A stretch of 40,956 bases of DNA from assembly GCA_946480465.1 (NCBI GenBank), contig CAMLJY010000056.1:1-40956 (forward strand). Reading direction: 5' to 3'. Both the position numbers and the translations under genes were made by a program. This document shows positions 29,925-39,126 of the stretch, one piece after another. This DNA is from an uncultured Burkholderiales bacterium. GTDB lineage: Bacteria > Pseudomonadota > Gammaproteobacteria > Burkholderiales > Burkholderiaceae. Under the pieces are notes generated by a model, which made no database searches, was not told where the DNA came from, and saw nothing but the letters and a program-made list of their open reading frames with translations. Numbering within the stretch: position 1 is the first letter of the stretch; the number at the start of each line of letters is the position of its first letter.

Positions 29925-30485
29925 ATGAAACCTGAGACACCGCCGATCACGATCCGCCGTGCCACGCTGGCCGACGCCGCCGCCTTCGTGCGCGTCAACG
30001 GCGATCCCGAGGTGCTGCCCAACCTGCTGCAGGTCCCATACCCGAGCGAGGAATTTTGGAAGCAGCGCCTGGGCGAGATCCTCGCGCCGGGCAAGCAGGA
30101 CCTGCTGCTGGTGGCCGAACGCATCGATGGTGAAGGCTGCCCGCACGTCGTCGGCAATGCCGGGCTGATGGCGGCCGGGGCGGCCCTGCGGCGGCGGCAC
30201 GTGATGAACCTGGGCATCGCCATCGCGCCCGAGGCACAAGGGCAGGGCGTGGGCAGCGCGCTGATGAAGGCCCTGTGCGACTGGGCCGATCACTGGGGGC
30301 AGGTGTTGCGCATCGAGCTCACGGTGTTCACCGACAACGCACGGGCGATGGCGCTGTATCGCCGCTTCGGCTTCGTGCAGGAAGGGCTGCATCGGGGCTA
30401 TGCGCTGCGCAACGGCGTCTACGCGGACACCTATTCCATGGCGCGGCTGCACCCGGCACAGCCCAGCATCGCGGCGGCGGCTTGA
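29925..30485 (+). CDS. GNAT family N-acetyltransferase
   Basis: A 186-residue acetyl-CoA-dependent acetyltransferase. It starts [17 protein letters not shown], typical of the RimJ/RimL-like and putative phosphinothricin-type GNATs. The acetyl-CoA pyrophosphate loop is [14 protein letters not shown] (about 102-115), followed by the alpha4 segment [17 protein letters not shown]. The substrate is not predictable. The ATG at 29925 is chosen because AGGAGA is seven bases before it. It follows the alaS terminator, so it needs its own promoter; none is obvious. Confidence 0.9.
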   Translation: MKPETPPITIRRATLADAAAFVRVNGDPEVLPNLLQVPYPSEEFWKQRLGEILAPGKQDLLLVAERIDGEGCPHVVGNAGLMAAGAALRRRHVMNLGIAIAPEAQGQGVGSALMKALCDWADHWGQVLRIELTVFTDNARAMALYRRFGFVQEGLHRGYALRNGVYADTYSMARLHPAQPSIAAAA

Positions 30486-30603
30486 TCGGCTGTCTCGCCC
30501 GGCGCCAACGGCGGCCTTGATCGAAGCCGCCGCTGGCGTCCGCCGCTCGCAGCGACAATGCGCGCCGCGCTGCCCGATGGCGGCACGAGACAAGGATCGA
30601 GAG

Positions 30604-31374
<771 letters not shown>

Positions 31375-31467
31375 CGAATCCGGCGCGCGGACGGGGCAAT
31401 GGCCGGCATGAGCGGGCGCGCAGCCTGCCGACAATGCAGCGGTGACGACGAACGAGCATGAACGCGC

Positions 31468-32253
31468 ATGAAGATCGGTTTTGCCCTGAATGAAGTGCTG
31501 GCCCTGCTGACGCTGGTGACCGGCATCCTCAGCCTGGCTTGGTGGCTGAAGAAGCGCCGCGGCGGACAGGCGGCACGGCCCTGGTGGGTCAGTTGGGGCG
31601 CGGATTTTTTCGCGGTGGTGGCACTGGTCTTCACCTGCCGCGTTGCGCTGGCCGACTGGCAGCGCGTGCCCAGCGCGTCGATGGAGCCGACGCTGCGCGT
31701 GGGCGACCTGCTGCTGATCAACCACCTGGCCTACGGGCCGCGGCTGCCCTTCACCAACACGGCGCTGCCGATGGGCAAGCCGCAGCGCGGCGACATCGTC
31801 GTCTTCCGCTATCCGCCCGACGTGTCGGAGTTCTACGTCAAACGCATCGTCGCGCTCGCGGGCGACACGGTGCAGTTCCGCGATGGCGGCATAGCGGTCA
31901 ACGGCGAGCCGCTGAGGATCGAGGACCTGGGCTGGGGCGAGCACGAGGCCGACCTGGGCCAGCGGATCCTCCGCGAGACCTCGTCCGGGCGCCAGTACCG
32001 CGTCAAGATCAATCCCTTCATCCTCGGCCGGGCGCCCATGGCGATCGGCGGGCCTGACTGCCGAAACGAGCGGGCGGGTGCCTGGGAATGCACCGTGCCG
32101 GCCGGCCATTTGCTGGCGCTGGGCGACAACCGTGACAACTCAGCCGACTCCCGTGCCTGGGGATTCGTGCCGGAGCGCGAGGTCTATGGCCGCGTCGATC
32201 GTGTGATAGTGAACTACCGCGAAGGCTCGCGCTTCTGGCACAAGCCCTCGTGA
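31468..32253 (+). CDS. lepB: Signal peptidase I
   Basis: Cleaves signal peptides from secreted proteins at the outer face of the inner membrane; 261 residues. Two hydrophobic segments (about 7-27 and 44-62) anchor it. The Ser/Lys dyad is Ser71 in PSASMEPTL and Lys125 in YVKRIVAL, and the family box GDNRDNSADSR is near the C terminus. The large insert between the dyad and the last box is standard for Gram-negative LepB. It is placed before coaBC instead of between lepA and rnc, its usual site in proteobacteria, so it may be a second copy or moved. The stop TGA overlaps a GTG that could start coaBC. Confidence 0.94.
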   Translation: MKIGFALNEVLALLTLVTGILSLAWWLKKRRGGQAARPWWVSWGADFFAVVALVFTCRVALADWQRVPSASMEPTLRVGDLLLINHLAYGPRLPFTNTALPMGKPQRGDIVVFRYPPDVSEFYVKRIVALAGDTVQFRDGGIAVNGEPLRIEDLGWGEHEADLGQRILRETSSGRQYRVKINPFILGRAPMAIGGPDCRNERAGAWECTVPAGHLLALGDNRDNSADSRAWGFVPEREVYGRVDRVIVNYREGSRFWHKPS

Positions 32254-32279
32254 ACTGGCCCTGCGCTACATTGCCCGCC

Positions 32280-33497
32280 ATGTCGAATCCGCTCGCGCTG
32301 TCCGGCCGCCACCTCGTCCTGGGCCTGTCGGGCGGCATCGCCTGCTACAAGTCCGCGGAACTGGTGCGCGAACTGACCAAGGCAGGCGCCTCCGTGCAGG
32401 TGGTGATGACCGAGGCCGCCCAGGCCTTCATCACGCCGGTGACCATGCAGGCGCTGTCGAACCGGCCGGTGGCGCTGAGCCAGTGGGACGCGCGCCAGGA
32501 CAACAACATGGCCCACATCAACCTGACGCGCGAGGCGGATGCGGTGCTCGTGGCGCCGGCGTCGGCCGATTTCATCGCCAGGATCGCGCAGGGGCGGGCT
32601 GACGAACTGCTGTCCCTGCTGTGCCTGGCCCGCCCGATCGAACGTTGCCCGCTGCTGCTGGCACCGGCGATGAACCGGGAGATGTGGGCCCACCCGGCGA
32701 CGCAGCGCAACCTGGCGCTGGCGCGCGCCGACGGCGCGACTATCCTCGGTCCTGGCGCGGGCGACCAGGCCTGCGGCGAGGTGGGCGACGGCCGCATGCT
32801 GGAGGCCGAGGAACTGCGCGACGAACTGATCGCCTTCTTCCAGCCCAAGCGGCTGTCGGGACGCCGTGTGCTGGTCACGGCCGGCCCGACTTTCGAAGCC
32901 ATCGACCCGGTGCGCGGCATCACCAATCTGTCCAGCGGCAAGATGGGCTTCGCGATTGCCCGGGCCGCGCAGGAAGCCGGCGCGGACGTGACGCTGGTGG
33001 CCGGCCCGGTGCAGTTGCCGACGCCGCGCCACGTGCACCGCATCGACGTGCGCAGCGCGCAGCAGATGCATGACGCGGTGCTGCCGCTCGCGTCGCGGCA
33101 TGACGTCTTCGTCGCCACGGCCGCGGTGGCCGACTGGCGGCCCGCCGCCTTCGCCGAGCACAAGATCAAGAAGCAGGCGGGCGACAAGGCCGCGCCCAGC
33201 TTCGAGTTGACCGAGAACCCCGACATCCTGGCCGCCGTGGCCCGCTTGCCCGACCGTCCCTACTGCGTCGGCTTCGCTGCCGAAAGCCAAGACCTGGCGC
33301 GCCACGCGCGCGAGAAGCTGCAGCGCAAGAACGTGCCGCTGGTGGTGGGCAACCTGGGCCCCGCCACTTTCGGCCGCGACGACAACACGCTGCTGCTGGT
33401 GGACGCCGAGGGCGAGCGCGAAATCGCCACGGCCGACAAGCTCAGCCTCGCGCGCGAACTGGTGCGCGAGATCGCCCATCGACTGTCCCTGACATGA
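32280..33497 (+). CDS. coaBC: Bifunctional phosphopantothenoylcysteine decarboxylase/synthetase
   Basis: Carries out two steps of coenzyme A synthesis: CTP-dependent joining of cysteine to 4'-phosphopantothenate (CoaB) and FMN-dependent decarboxylation (CoaC). The 405-residue length matches E. coli (406). CoaC residues 1-180 have [14 protein letters not shown], the catalytic His in NMAHINLTR, the PAS-A motif [14 protein letters not shown], and the substrate clamp PAMNREMW. CoaB shows the hinge [23 protein letters not shown] and the lysine strand HKIKKQ. The ATG at 32280 gives the normal N terminus; a GTG at 32250 overlapping the lepB stop would add ten residues. dut overlaps its stop, so lepB-coaBC-dut look like one operon. 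Confidence 0.96.
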   Translation: MSNPLALSGRHLVLGLSGGIACYKSAELVRELTKAGASVQVVMTEAAQAFITPVTMQALSNRPVALSQWDARQDNNMAHINLTREADAVLVAPASADFIARIAQGRADELLSLLCLARPIERCPLLLAPAMNREMWAHPATQRNLALARADGATILGPGAGDQACGEVGDGRMLEAEELRDELIAFFQPKRLSGRRVLVTAGPTFEAIDPVRGITNLSSGKMGFAIARAAQEAGADVTLVAGPVQLPTPRHVHRIDVRSAQQMHDAVLPLASRHDVFVATAAVADWRPAAFAEHKIKKQAGDKAAPSFELTENPDILAAVARLPDRPYCVGFAAESQDLARHAREKLQRKNVPLVVGNLGPATFGRDDNTLLLVDAEGEREIATADKLSLARELVREIAHRLSLT

Positions 33498-33943
33498 CCA
33501 CGATCGACGTGAAACTGCTCGACGCCCGCATGGCCGAGCATCTACCGAGTTATGCAACGCCGGGCAGCGCCGGCCTCGACCTGCGCGCCTGCCTGGACGC
33601 GCCGCTCGTGCTGGAGCCCGGCCAGTCGGCGCTGATCCCGACCGGGCTTTCGATCCACATCGGCGATCCCGGCCTGGCCGCGATGATCCTGCCGCGCTCG
33701 GGCCTCGGCCACAAGCACGGCATCGTGCTGGGCAACCTGGTCGGCCTGATCGACAGCGACTACCAGGGCCCGCTGATGGTCAGCTGCTGGAACCGCGGGT
33801 CCCAGGTCTTCACCGTGCAGCCGATGGAGCGTATCGCGCAGATGGTGATCGTGCCCGTGGTGCAGGCCGCGTTCCGCCGCGTCGACGAGTTCGAGGCGTC
33901 GCAGCGCGGCGAAGGCGGCTTCGGCTCCACCGGCAAGCACTGA
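33494..33943 (+). CDS. dut: dUTP diphosphatase
   Basis: Hydrolyses dUTP to dUMP, keeping uracil out of DNA and supplying thymidylate synthesis; a trimeric cytosolic enzyme of 149 residues. The five motifs are visible: [20 protein letters not shown], the catalytic-Asp region [16 protein letters not shown], and the flexible C-terminal arm [10 protein letters not shown]. Its ATG overlaps the coaBC stop (ATGA), a junction also common in other proteobacteria. It converges on phoX; a long GC hairpin lies between. Confidence 0.97.
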   Translation: MTTIDVKLLDARMAEHLPSYATPGSAGLDLRACLDAPLVLEPGQSALIPTGLSIHIGDPGLAAMILPRSGLGHKHGIVLGNLVGLIDSDYQGPLMVSCWNRGSQVFTVQPMERIAQMVIVPVVQAAFRRVDEFEASQRGEGGFGSTGKH

Positions 33944-33987
33944 ACGGCACGGGTGGCCGCGGCTGCGGCCGCCGCCCTCCGGACATG

Positions 33988-34013
33988 GCCCGGCCGCCAC
34001 GCGGCGGCCGGGC
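33988..34013. terminator. GC-rich hairpin between convergent dut and phoX
   Basis: An 11-bp perfect stem GCCCGGCCGCC (33988-33998) and GGCGGCCGGGC (34003-34013) with loop ACGC. No T-run follows on either strand, so it is only terminator-like. Its place between two converging genes suggests it halts or protects both transcripts. Confidence 0.55.
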
Positions 34014-34034
34014 GCCGGCCTCCCCTCGATCGGC

Positions 34035-36281
34035 TCAACTGCCGATTCGCCCGCCGTCGTTCTTCGTGATCACGATCGTGGCCGAGCGTGGCCGCTTGCC
34101 GGCGCCGTAGCCGGCGTTTCCGGGCCACTGGCTGGTGTACTTGGCCGGGTCGGCCAGGTTCGCCATCGCCGTGTTCTCGCCAGGATGCTGGATGTTCACG
34201 AACAGCGCCTTGCCATCCGGTGTCTCGGCGATGCCGGTGATCTCGCTGCCGACCGGGCCGACGAGAAAGCGCTTCAGCGTGTCCGCCGACGGTGCCTTGC
34301 CGACGTAGGTGTCCACGGCCAGCGCGCTGCCGTTGCTGCGCGTGTAGCCCAGCGTCTTCTTCGCGCCATCGCCCACCTGGCCGGGCAGGGCGGCCAGCAT
34401 CATGCAGTTGGTGACGTCGGTATAGGCGCCATCGTCGGTCTGGATCCAGCAGATGCCGGTGGCGGTGCTGAACTTGAGGCCGTCGGGGCTGGAGAAGTCC
34501 TGGTCGGTGGTCAGGCCGGACAGGTTCACCGAAGCGCCGGCGCCGGCTTCCGCGCCGAAGAGGTAGACGTCCCAGGTGAAGGTGGTGGCCGTGCTGCCGG
34601 CGGTGCCTTCCTTCAGGCGAAGGATGTGGCCGTTGACGTTGCCTTGCTGTGCCGTCGTCGACGTGCCGCGCAGGTCGCTGTAGGCGCGCGGGTTGGCCGC
34701 GTCCAGCGGGGTCTGCGAGGAGCCGCTCGCATCGACGCGGCGGTTGCTGTTGTTGGTCAGCGTGAAGTAGACCTCGTCGGTCGTCGGGCTGACGGCGCAC
34801 CACTCGGGGCGATCCATCTTCGTCGCCCCGACGGCGTCGGCCGCGAGGCGGGCATTGACAAGCACGTCGGCCTGGTTGGCGAATGAATAACCCGCATACG
34901 ACGCGACCGCCGGATTGGTGATCGACAGCTCGATCCACTGGCCCGTGCCATCCGCATTGAACTTGGCGACGTACAGCTTGCCGTTGTCCAGGTACTTGTC
35001 GCCGGCGGCCAGGCGGTTGGCGGGCGCGGCGTCGGCGGCGTCCCAGTTGGCCGCGGAGGTATAGCGGTAGATGTACTCGTTGCGCGAGTCGTCGCCCATG
35101 TAGACGGCCAGCGGCTTGCCGGCCACCGGCTTCAGGAACGCCGCGCTTTCGTGGGCGAAGCGGCCGAGCGCGGTGCGCTTGCGGGCCTTCTTCGTCTTGT
35201 CGTAGGCATCGACTTCGACGATGTAGCCCATGCCGTTCATCTCGTTGCGGTAGTCGTCGCTGCCGTCGGCCGAGCTGCCGGTGCGGGCATTGATCCAGCG
35301 GGCGAAGCGGTCTTCGGTGCCGCCCGTTTCCCAGCCGTGGCGCGACGCCGCGCCTTCGGGCCGGCCGTAGCGGTTCAGTGCCGCCACGCTCTTGTCGTTG
35401 CCGCGGGCCGCGTTGTCGCCGCTGGCGCGGGAGAAGTAGCCGGACCAGTTCTCCTCGCCGGTCAGCAGCGTGTTCCACGGCGTCAGGCCGGTGCCGCAGT
35501 TGTTCAGCGTACCCCGGGTGTTGGTGCCGGTGGGGGAGTACTTGGTGACCATCAGGGCATCGCCGCGCGCGGGGCCGGCGATCTCGATGTCCGACAACTG
35601 TGTCAGGCGGAAGTTGAAGGGCGAGGCCGGCACGGTGACCCATTGGCCACCGGTCTTCGCCACCTCGACCACGGAGATGCCGTGCACCGCCATCTCCTTG
35701 TCGACCTCGGCCGCCGGGCGCGGCAGCGTCGTCGTGCCGCCGGTCGGGTGCAGGAAGAAGGAGCTGAGGCGCTCGTCCGTCGTCGCTTCGTGGTTGATCG
35801 CGAGCAGTCCGCGGTCCACCGCCGTGGTCGAGGGTGCGCCGCTGCTGCTCAGCCCGAACCACTCCATGCCGTCGTGGTGGTCGCCTGCGCGCTGGTCGAA
35901 GTTGCCGTCGGTGCCGTCGTTCTTGAAGGCAGGGGTGGTGCCTGTCAGCGGGTCACCCAACGCATAAATGACGCGGGCCGTGTAGCCGGCGGGCACGACA
36001 ACGCTGTCGGCCAGGCTCTTGCCCACGGCGCTGAAGGCGAGCAGGCGTTCCGGCGCCGGAGGGGCCGGGGCGGGTGCCGGCGCATCGTCGCCGTCGCTGG
36101 AGCAGGCGGCGAGCGACAGGCTGCCGAACACCGCCGCGGCCGCGCTGCCGACCCCGCCGCGCAACAGCGACCGCCGCTGCAGCCGCGCCTGCAGCACCGA
36201 CTCGAAGCTGGGATTGGCCGACGTGTTGTGATCTTCGTCGTCGTGGAGGTGTTGCCGCTGGGTATCGCCGGGGCGTGTCAT
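34035..36281 (-). CDS. phoX: PhoX family alkaline phosphatase, Tat-exported
   Basis: A 748-residue phosphatase of the PhoX (DUF839) family, calcium- and iron-dependent enzymes that release phosphate from organic esters outside the cytoplasm. The N terminus carries a twin-arginine signal (QRRSLLRGGVGSAAAAVFG) running into LSLAACSS, a lipobox, so the protein may be a Tat-exported lipoprotein. Family stretches seen are GDHHDGMEWFGL, INHEA, LTGEENWSGYF, GRFAHESAA and DGLKF. A Pro/Ala linker follows the cysteine. Phosphate starvation control is expected from the family, but I found no convincing Pho box upstream. The SlyD-like gene lies 109 bases upstream on the same strand. Confidence 0.93.
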   Translation of the reverse strand: MTRPGDTQRQHLHDDEDHNTSANPSFESVLQARLQRRSLLRGGVGSAAAAVFGSLSLAACSSDGDDAPAPAPAPPAPERLLAFSAVGKSLADSVVVPAGYTARVIYALGDPLTGTTPAFKNDGTDGNFDQRAGDHHDGMEWFGLSSSGAPSTTAVDRGLLAINHEATTDERLSSFFLHPTGGTTTLPRPAAEVDKEMAVHGISVVEVAKTGGQWVTVPASPFNFRLTQLSDIEIAGPARGDALMVTKYSPTGTNTRGTLNNCGTGLTPWNTLLTGEENWSGYFSRASGDNAARGNDKSVAALNRYGRPEGAASRHGWETGGTEDRFARWINARTGSSADGSDDYRNEMNGMGYIVEVDAYDKTKKARKRTALGRFAHESAAFLKPVAGKPLAVYMGDDSRNEYIYRYTSAANWDAADAAPANRLAAGDKYLDNGKLYVAKFNADGTGQWIELSITNPAVASYAGYSFANQADVLVNARLAADAVGATKMDRPEWCAVSPTTDEVYFTLTNNSNRRVDASGSSQTPLDAANPRAYSDLRGTSTTAQQGNVNGHILRLKEGTAGSTATTFTWDVYLFGAEAGAGASVNLSGLTTDQDFSSPDGLKFSTATGICWIQTDDGAYTDVTNCMMLAALPGQVGDGAKKTLGYTRSNGSALAVDTYVGKAPSADTLKRFLVGPVGSEITGIAETPDGKALFVNIQHPGENTAMANLADPAKYTSQWPGNAGYGAGKRPRSATIVITKNDGGRIGS

Positions 36282-36390
36282 GTCGCTCGCACTGGTGGGT
36301 TGTGGAAACCCGCGAGTCTGGACAGCGGCGATGAATCCGGCGTGACGGACCGGTGTCGGTGCGATGACGGCCGCGCATGCGGCCGGGGCG

Positions 36391-36912
36391 TCAATGCAGC
36401 GTCGACGAGCCCGGCAGCGTGGACACCACGCTCAGCAGGCTCTCGGCAACGGAACCTGCCTCGCGCTCTTCGTCGGTGGCCGAGCGGACGTCGACCACCT
36501 TGACGTGCAGCTGCAGCGCCATGCCGGCGAGCGGGTGATTGCCGTCGAGCACGACATGGGTCGGGTACAGCTCGGTCACGGTGTAGATCGCGTCGGGTGG
36601 CATGCCCACGGTCTGCGCGCCTTCGGGCAGGCCGTCGAACTGCATGCCTTCCTCGATCGTTTCCGGGAACAAGGAGCGGTCCTCGAAGCAGACCAGCCGC
36701 GCGTCGTAGTCGCCGAAGGCCTGCTCCGGCTCCAGGTGCAGGTGAGTCTCGAAGCCTGGGCTCTGGCCATCCAGCGCGGCTTCCAGCTTGGGCAGCAGGT
36801 CGTCACCGCCGTAATAGAACTCCATCGGCTCGGTGAGTTCGTCGATGGCCTCGCCCTGGCCATCGGCCAGGGTCCACGTCAGGCTCACGACGCAAGGGGA
36901 CGAGATCAGCAT
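36391..36912 (-). CDS. SlyD-like FKBP-type peptidyl-prolyl cis-trans isomerase
   Basis: A 173-residue folding helper. It aligns with SlyD through the FKBP halves YYGGDDLLPKLEAALDG, the insert-in-flap domain with FGDYDARLVCFEDRSLFPE, VGMPPDAIYTVTEL and VVLDGNHPLAGMALQLHVKVVDVRSAT, matching SlyD's GNHxLAG motif. The His-rich metal-binding tail of E. coli SlyD is missing, so nickel delivery is unlikely and a prolyl isomerase/chaperone role is more probable. The start is ATG at 36912. It is divergent from the roxA-like gene (129-base gap) and upstream of phoX on the same strand. Confidence 0.9.
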   Translation of the reverse strand: MLISSPCVVSLTWTLADGQGEAIDELTEPMEFYYGGDDLLPKLEAALDGQSPGFETHLHLEPEQAFGDYDARLVCFEDRSLFPETIEEGMQFDGLPEGAQTVGMPPDAIYTVTELYPTHVVLDGNHPLAGMALQLHVKVVDVRSATDEEREAGSVAESLLSVVSTLPGSSTLH

Positions 36913-36967
36913 CGGGGGATGATCGCACAAGCATCCACCCCGGCAGGCGGCGGCGACAATGACCCGT

Positions 36968-37042
36968 ATGACCGACTCCCTGCTCACCTTCGCAGCCCAC
37001 GAGGGGCGTTCATCGCGCTTCGGGCGGCGGGGCGGACGCTGA
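36968..37042 (+). CDS. Possible 24-codon leader ORF coupled to the oxygenase gene
   Basis: ATG at 36968 opens 24 codons (MTDSLLTFAAHEGR...) and ends with TGA at 37040-37042, overlapping the ATG of the next gene (TGATG). The downstream gene lacks a clear Shine-Dalgarno, so re-initiation from this leader is possible. The product has no recognised features and the ORF may be chance. Confidence 0.25.
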   Translation: MTDSLLTFAAHEGRSSRFGRRGGR

Positions 37043-38184
37043 TGCCCGTGGACCAGCCCACCGCCTTGCTCGGCGGCATCTCGCCCCAGACCTTCATGCG
37101 CCGCCATTGGCAGAAAAAGCCGCTGATGGTGCGCGGCGCCTGGCCCGGTGTGTCGCCGCCGCTGGCCAGGCCGGCGCTGTTCGAGCTGGCGCAGCGCGAC
37201 GACGTCGAATCGCGCCTCGTGCGCCGCAGCGGCGCGCGATGGACGATGCGCCGAGGGCCGCTCGGCAAGCGCTCGTTGCCGCCACTGTCGCAGCCCGACT
37301 GGACGCTGCTGGTGCAAGGGGTGGATCTGCATGACGAGCTTGCCGCGGCCATGCTGGACCGCTTCCGCTTCGTGCCCGCCGCTCGGCTCGATGACCTGAT
37401 GATCTCGTTCGCGACGCCCGGAGGCGGGGTCGGCCCGCACCTCGATTCCTACGACGTCTTCCTGCTGCAGGTGCACGGCCGTCGGCGCTGGCGCATCGGC
37501 CCTGTCCCGGATGCGTCGCTGGTCGATGGCCTGCCGGTGAAGATCCTGCGCCATTTCCAGCCGACCGAGGAGTGGGTGCTGGAGCCAGGTGACATGCTTT
37601 ACCTGCCGCCGCTATGGGGCCACGACGGCATCGCCGAAGACGAATGCATGACCTGCTCGATCGGGTTTCGCGCGCCGGGCCGCATCAGCCTGGCGGCGCA
37701 GCTGCTGCAACACCTGGCGGAGCGGGCCGGCGAGCAGGTGGGGGAGGGTTTCGATCCGATCTACCGCGACCGTGCCGAGCCCGCGACCGCAACGCCGGGC
37801 CGCGTTCCCGAGGCGCTGGCCGCCTTCGCCGCCGATGCCGTGCGGCGCGCGCTGGCGGATCCCGATGCACTGCCCCAGGCCCTGGGGTGCTGGCTCACGG
37901 AGCCGAAGGCGCAGGTGTGGTTCGATGCCGGTGACGGGCTGCCGGTGGCGCCGGTGGCGCTGCGACTGGACCGGCGCACCCGCATGCTGTACGACGATCG
38001 TCATGTGTTCATCAACGGCGAGGCGTTTCGGGCCGGCGGGCGCGATGCGCGGTTGATGCAGCGCCTGGCGGACGATCGTTGCCTGAATGCCGCGGACCTG
38101 GCGCGCGCCAGCGAGGACGCGCGGGCTTTGCTGGCGGACTGGGCCGAGGCCGGTTGGCTGCGGGTGGACGAGGAGGCGTCATGA
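37042..38184 (+). CDS. roxA: RoxA/YcfD-like JmjC ribosomal oxygenase (50S L16 arginine hydroxylase)
   Basis: A 2-oxoglutarate/Fe(II) oxygenase of 380 residues. In E. coli, YcfD hydroxylates an arginine of ribosomal protein L16. The cupin core has the iron ligands His133 and Asp135 in GPHLDSYDVFLLQVHGRRRW and His194 in LWGHDG, with the same spacing as YcfD (about 60 residues). The opening LLGGISPQTFMRRHWQKKPLMVRGA and the C-terminal dimer/winged-helix part (MLYDDRHVFINGEAFR) also match. It has no strong ribosome-binding site; coupling to a leader ORF is possible. Its stop overlaps the ATG of the next, uncharacterised gene. Confidence 0.9.
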   Translation: MPVDQPTALLGGISPQTFMRRHWQKKPLMVRGAWPGVSPPLARPALFELAQRDDVESRLVRRSGARWTMRRGPLGKRSLPPLSQPDWTLLVQGVDLHDELAAAMLDRFRFVPAARLDDLMISFATPGGGVGPHLDSYDVFLLQVHGRRRWRIGPVPDASLVDGLPVKILRHFQPTEEWVLEPGDMLYLPPLWGHDGIAEDECMTCSIGFRAPGRISLAAQLLQHLAERAGEQVGEGFDPIYRDRAEPATATPGRVPEALAAFAADAVRRALADPDALPQALGCWLTEPKAQVWFDAGDGLPVAPVALRLDRRTRMLYDDRHVFINGEAFRAGGRDARLMQRLADDRCLNAADLARASEDARALLADWAEAGWLRVDEEAS

Positions 38185-38669
38185 TGAGTGAATCGCATGT
38201 CATCGAGGGCCGCGAGGCCTGCACCGCCGCCTGGCGAGACCTGCTGGTGGACCTGCCCGCGCGTGGCGTGCGCAGCGTTTGGTGCATCGCCCCGGATTTC
38301 CTCGATTGGCCCTTTGACGACGCTGCAGTGCTGGACGCGCTGCAGCGCTGGGCGAAGGGCGGCACAGGCCGCGTCATGCACTTCGTCGCCGCCGATTACG
38401 CCTCGATGGCGCGCAGGCACCCGAGGTTGGCCGCGTGGCGGCGGGACTGGTCGCATTGCGTGCAGGCCTGGCAGCCCGATGAAGAAGACAGGATGGAGTT
38501 GCCCGGGCTGCTGGTGGCAGGCGACGTCGGCCTGGAGATGCTGGACGCGGCTCGGTGGCGGGCTCGCCGAGCCACTGCCGCCGCCGATGTGCGGCAGCTT
38601 GTCGAGACAAGTGAGGCTATTGCGCAACGCTGCGCCCCCGGTTGGCCAGCGACTGTGCTGGGTCTGTAG
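38181..38669 (+). CDS. Uncharacterised protein, translationally coupled to roxA-like gene
   Basis: A 162-residue soluble protein of unknown function. I do not recognise a named family with certainty. It has a central pattern VWCIAPDFLDWPFDDAAVLDA and a run VMHFVAADYASMARRHPRLAAWRRDW, and looks alpha/beta with no signal peptide or membrane helix; a distant phospholipase-D-like relationship is possible but not shown. Its ATG at 38181 overlaps the upstream stop (ATGA), and GAGGAGG sits just before it, so it is made together with the oxygenase. A second ATG at 38184 is an alternative start. It ends 24 bases before the TATAAT box of the lipoprotein gene. Confidence 0.8.
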   Translation: MMSESHVIEGREACTAAWRDLLVDLPARGVRSVWCIAPDFLDWPFDDAAVLDALQRWAKGGTGRVMHFVAADYASMARRHPRLAAWRRDWSHCVQAWQPDEEDRMELPGLLVAGDVGLEMLDAARWRARRATAAADVRQLVETSEAIAQRCAPGWPATVLGL

Positions 38670-38692
38670 GGATCTCCCCTAATTCATATGGC

Positions 38693-38698
38693 TATAAT
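38693..38698 (+). promoter_or_regulatory. -10 box (TATAAT) of the small lipoprotein gene
   Basis: A perfect TATAAT at 38693-38698. The expected -35 region (38669-38675) is a poor match to TTGACA. Transcription should start near 38705, just at the base of the first leader hairpin. Confidence 0.72.
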
Positions 38699-38706
38699 GC
38701 TCGGCT

Positions 38707-38812
38707 GGACTTCAGAGAGGCTCGAGCTTTCTGAGTCCGGGTTCTGAACAAAGTCCGCCACTCTGGCCTCCGCTGGGGGGACGGTCGAATCCATTACCGG
38801 TAATTGGTCGAC
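38707..38812 (+). promoter_or_regulatory. Structured 5' leader of the lipoprotein mRNA (two hairpins)
   Basis: Hairpin 1 (38707-38738) pairs GGAC + TCAGAGAG with CTTTCTGA + GTCC around a 7-base loop, with one bulged T; it begins at the predicted transcript start. Hairpin 2 (38784-38812) is an imperfect inverted repeat, GTCGA..CC-ATTACC / GGTAAT.GG-TCGAC, centred on the perfect 12-bp palindrome at 38793-38804. The Shine-Dalgarno GAGG and ATG follow in unpaired sequence. The layout resembles stabilising leaders such as that of ompA; function is inferred. Confidence 0.65.
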
Positions 38813-38832
38813 ACTTTTCACTGAGGACACAA

Positions 38833-39030
38833 ATGAACAAGTCGCTCCTGTTGGCTTCCATGGTCGCTGCTGTTGCGCTCGCCGCCTGCGGCAAGAAGGA
38901 AGAGGCTCCGGCCCCCGCTCCCGCTCCGGTCGCCGCTCCGGCACCCGCCCCGGAAGCTGCTTCGGCTCCCGCCTCGGCTCCGGACGCCGCTGCTTCGGCC
39001 GCCGCTCCCGCTTCCGCCGCCAGCAACTGA
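38833..39030 (+). CDS. Small Ala/Pro-rich lipoprotein
   Basis: A 65-residue predicted lipoprotein. The signal peptide MNKSLLLASMVAAVALAAC ends in the lipobox LAAC, so Cys19 would be lipidated; next comes GKKEEA and then a low-complexity chain of Ala, Pro and Ser (APAPAP..., ASAPASAPDAA) that is probably extended in the periplasm. No enzymatic motif. GAGG lies seven bases before the ATG. It has its own TATAAT promoter, structured leader and strong terminator, so it forms a compact single-gene transcript of about 370 bases and may be abundant. Similar small lipoproteins are common in Burkholderiales, with no assigned role. Confidence 0.85.
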   Translation: MNKSLLLASMVAAVALAACGKKEEAPAPAPAPVAAPAPAPEAASAPASAPDAAASAAAPASAASN

Positions 39031-39049
39031 TCACTCAGTTCAGAGCACG

Positions 39050-39075
39050 AAAAGCCGCCCTCGGGCGGCTTTTTT
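39050..39075 (+). terminator. Rho-independent terminator of the lipoprotein gene
   Basis: Stem AAAAGCCGCC (39050-39059), loop CTCG, and GGCGGCTTTT (39064-39073), running on to six T's in all (39070-39075). It lies 20 bases past the stop codon. The A-rich left side means it could also act on bamC transcripts from the other strand. Confidence 0.95.
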
Positions 39076-39126
39076 CATGACCTCTCGAATCGGGCACCGC
39101 CGTGACGGTGCCGCTCGATTAACGCG

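Noticed and set aside
36282..36390. Pho box upstream of phoX
   Set aside because: On the minus strand, CCGTCAC and CTGTCCA lie about two helical turns apart, but the middle repeat is poor and neither half is a close match. Not strong enough to call.
38684..39034. Minus-strand ORFs opposite the small lipoprotein gene
   Set aside because: They are Arg/Glu- or Gly/Ala-rich mirror images of the Ala/Pro repeats, and the plus strand has promoter, ribosome-binding site, lipobox and terminator in order.
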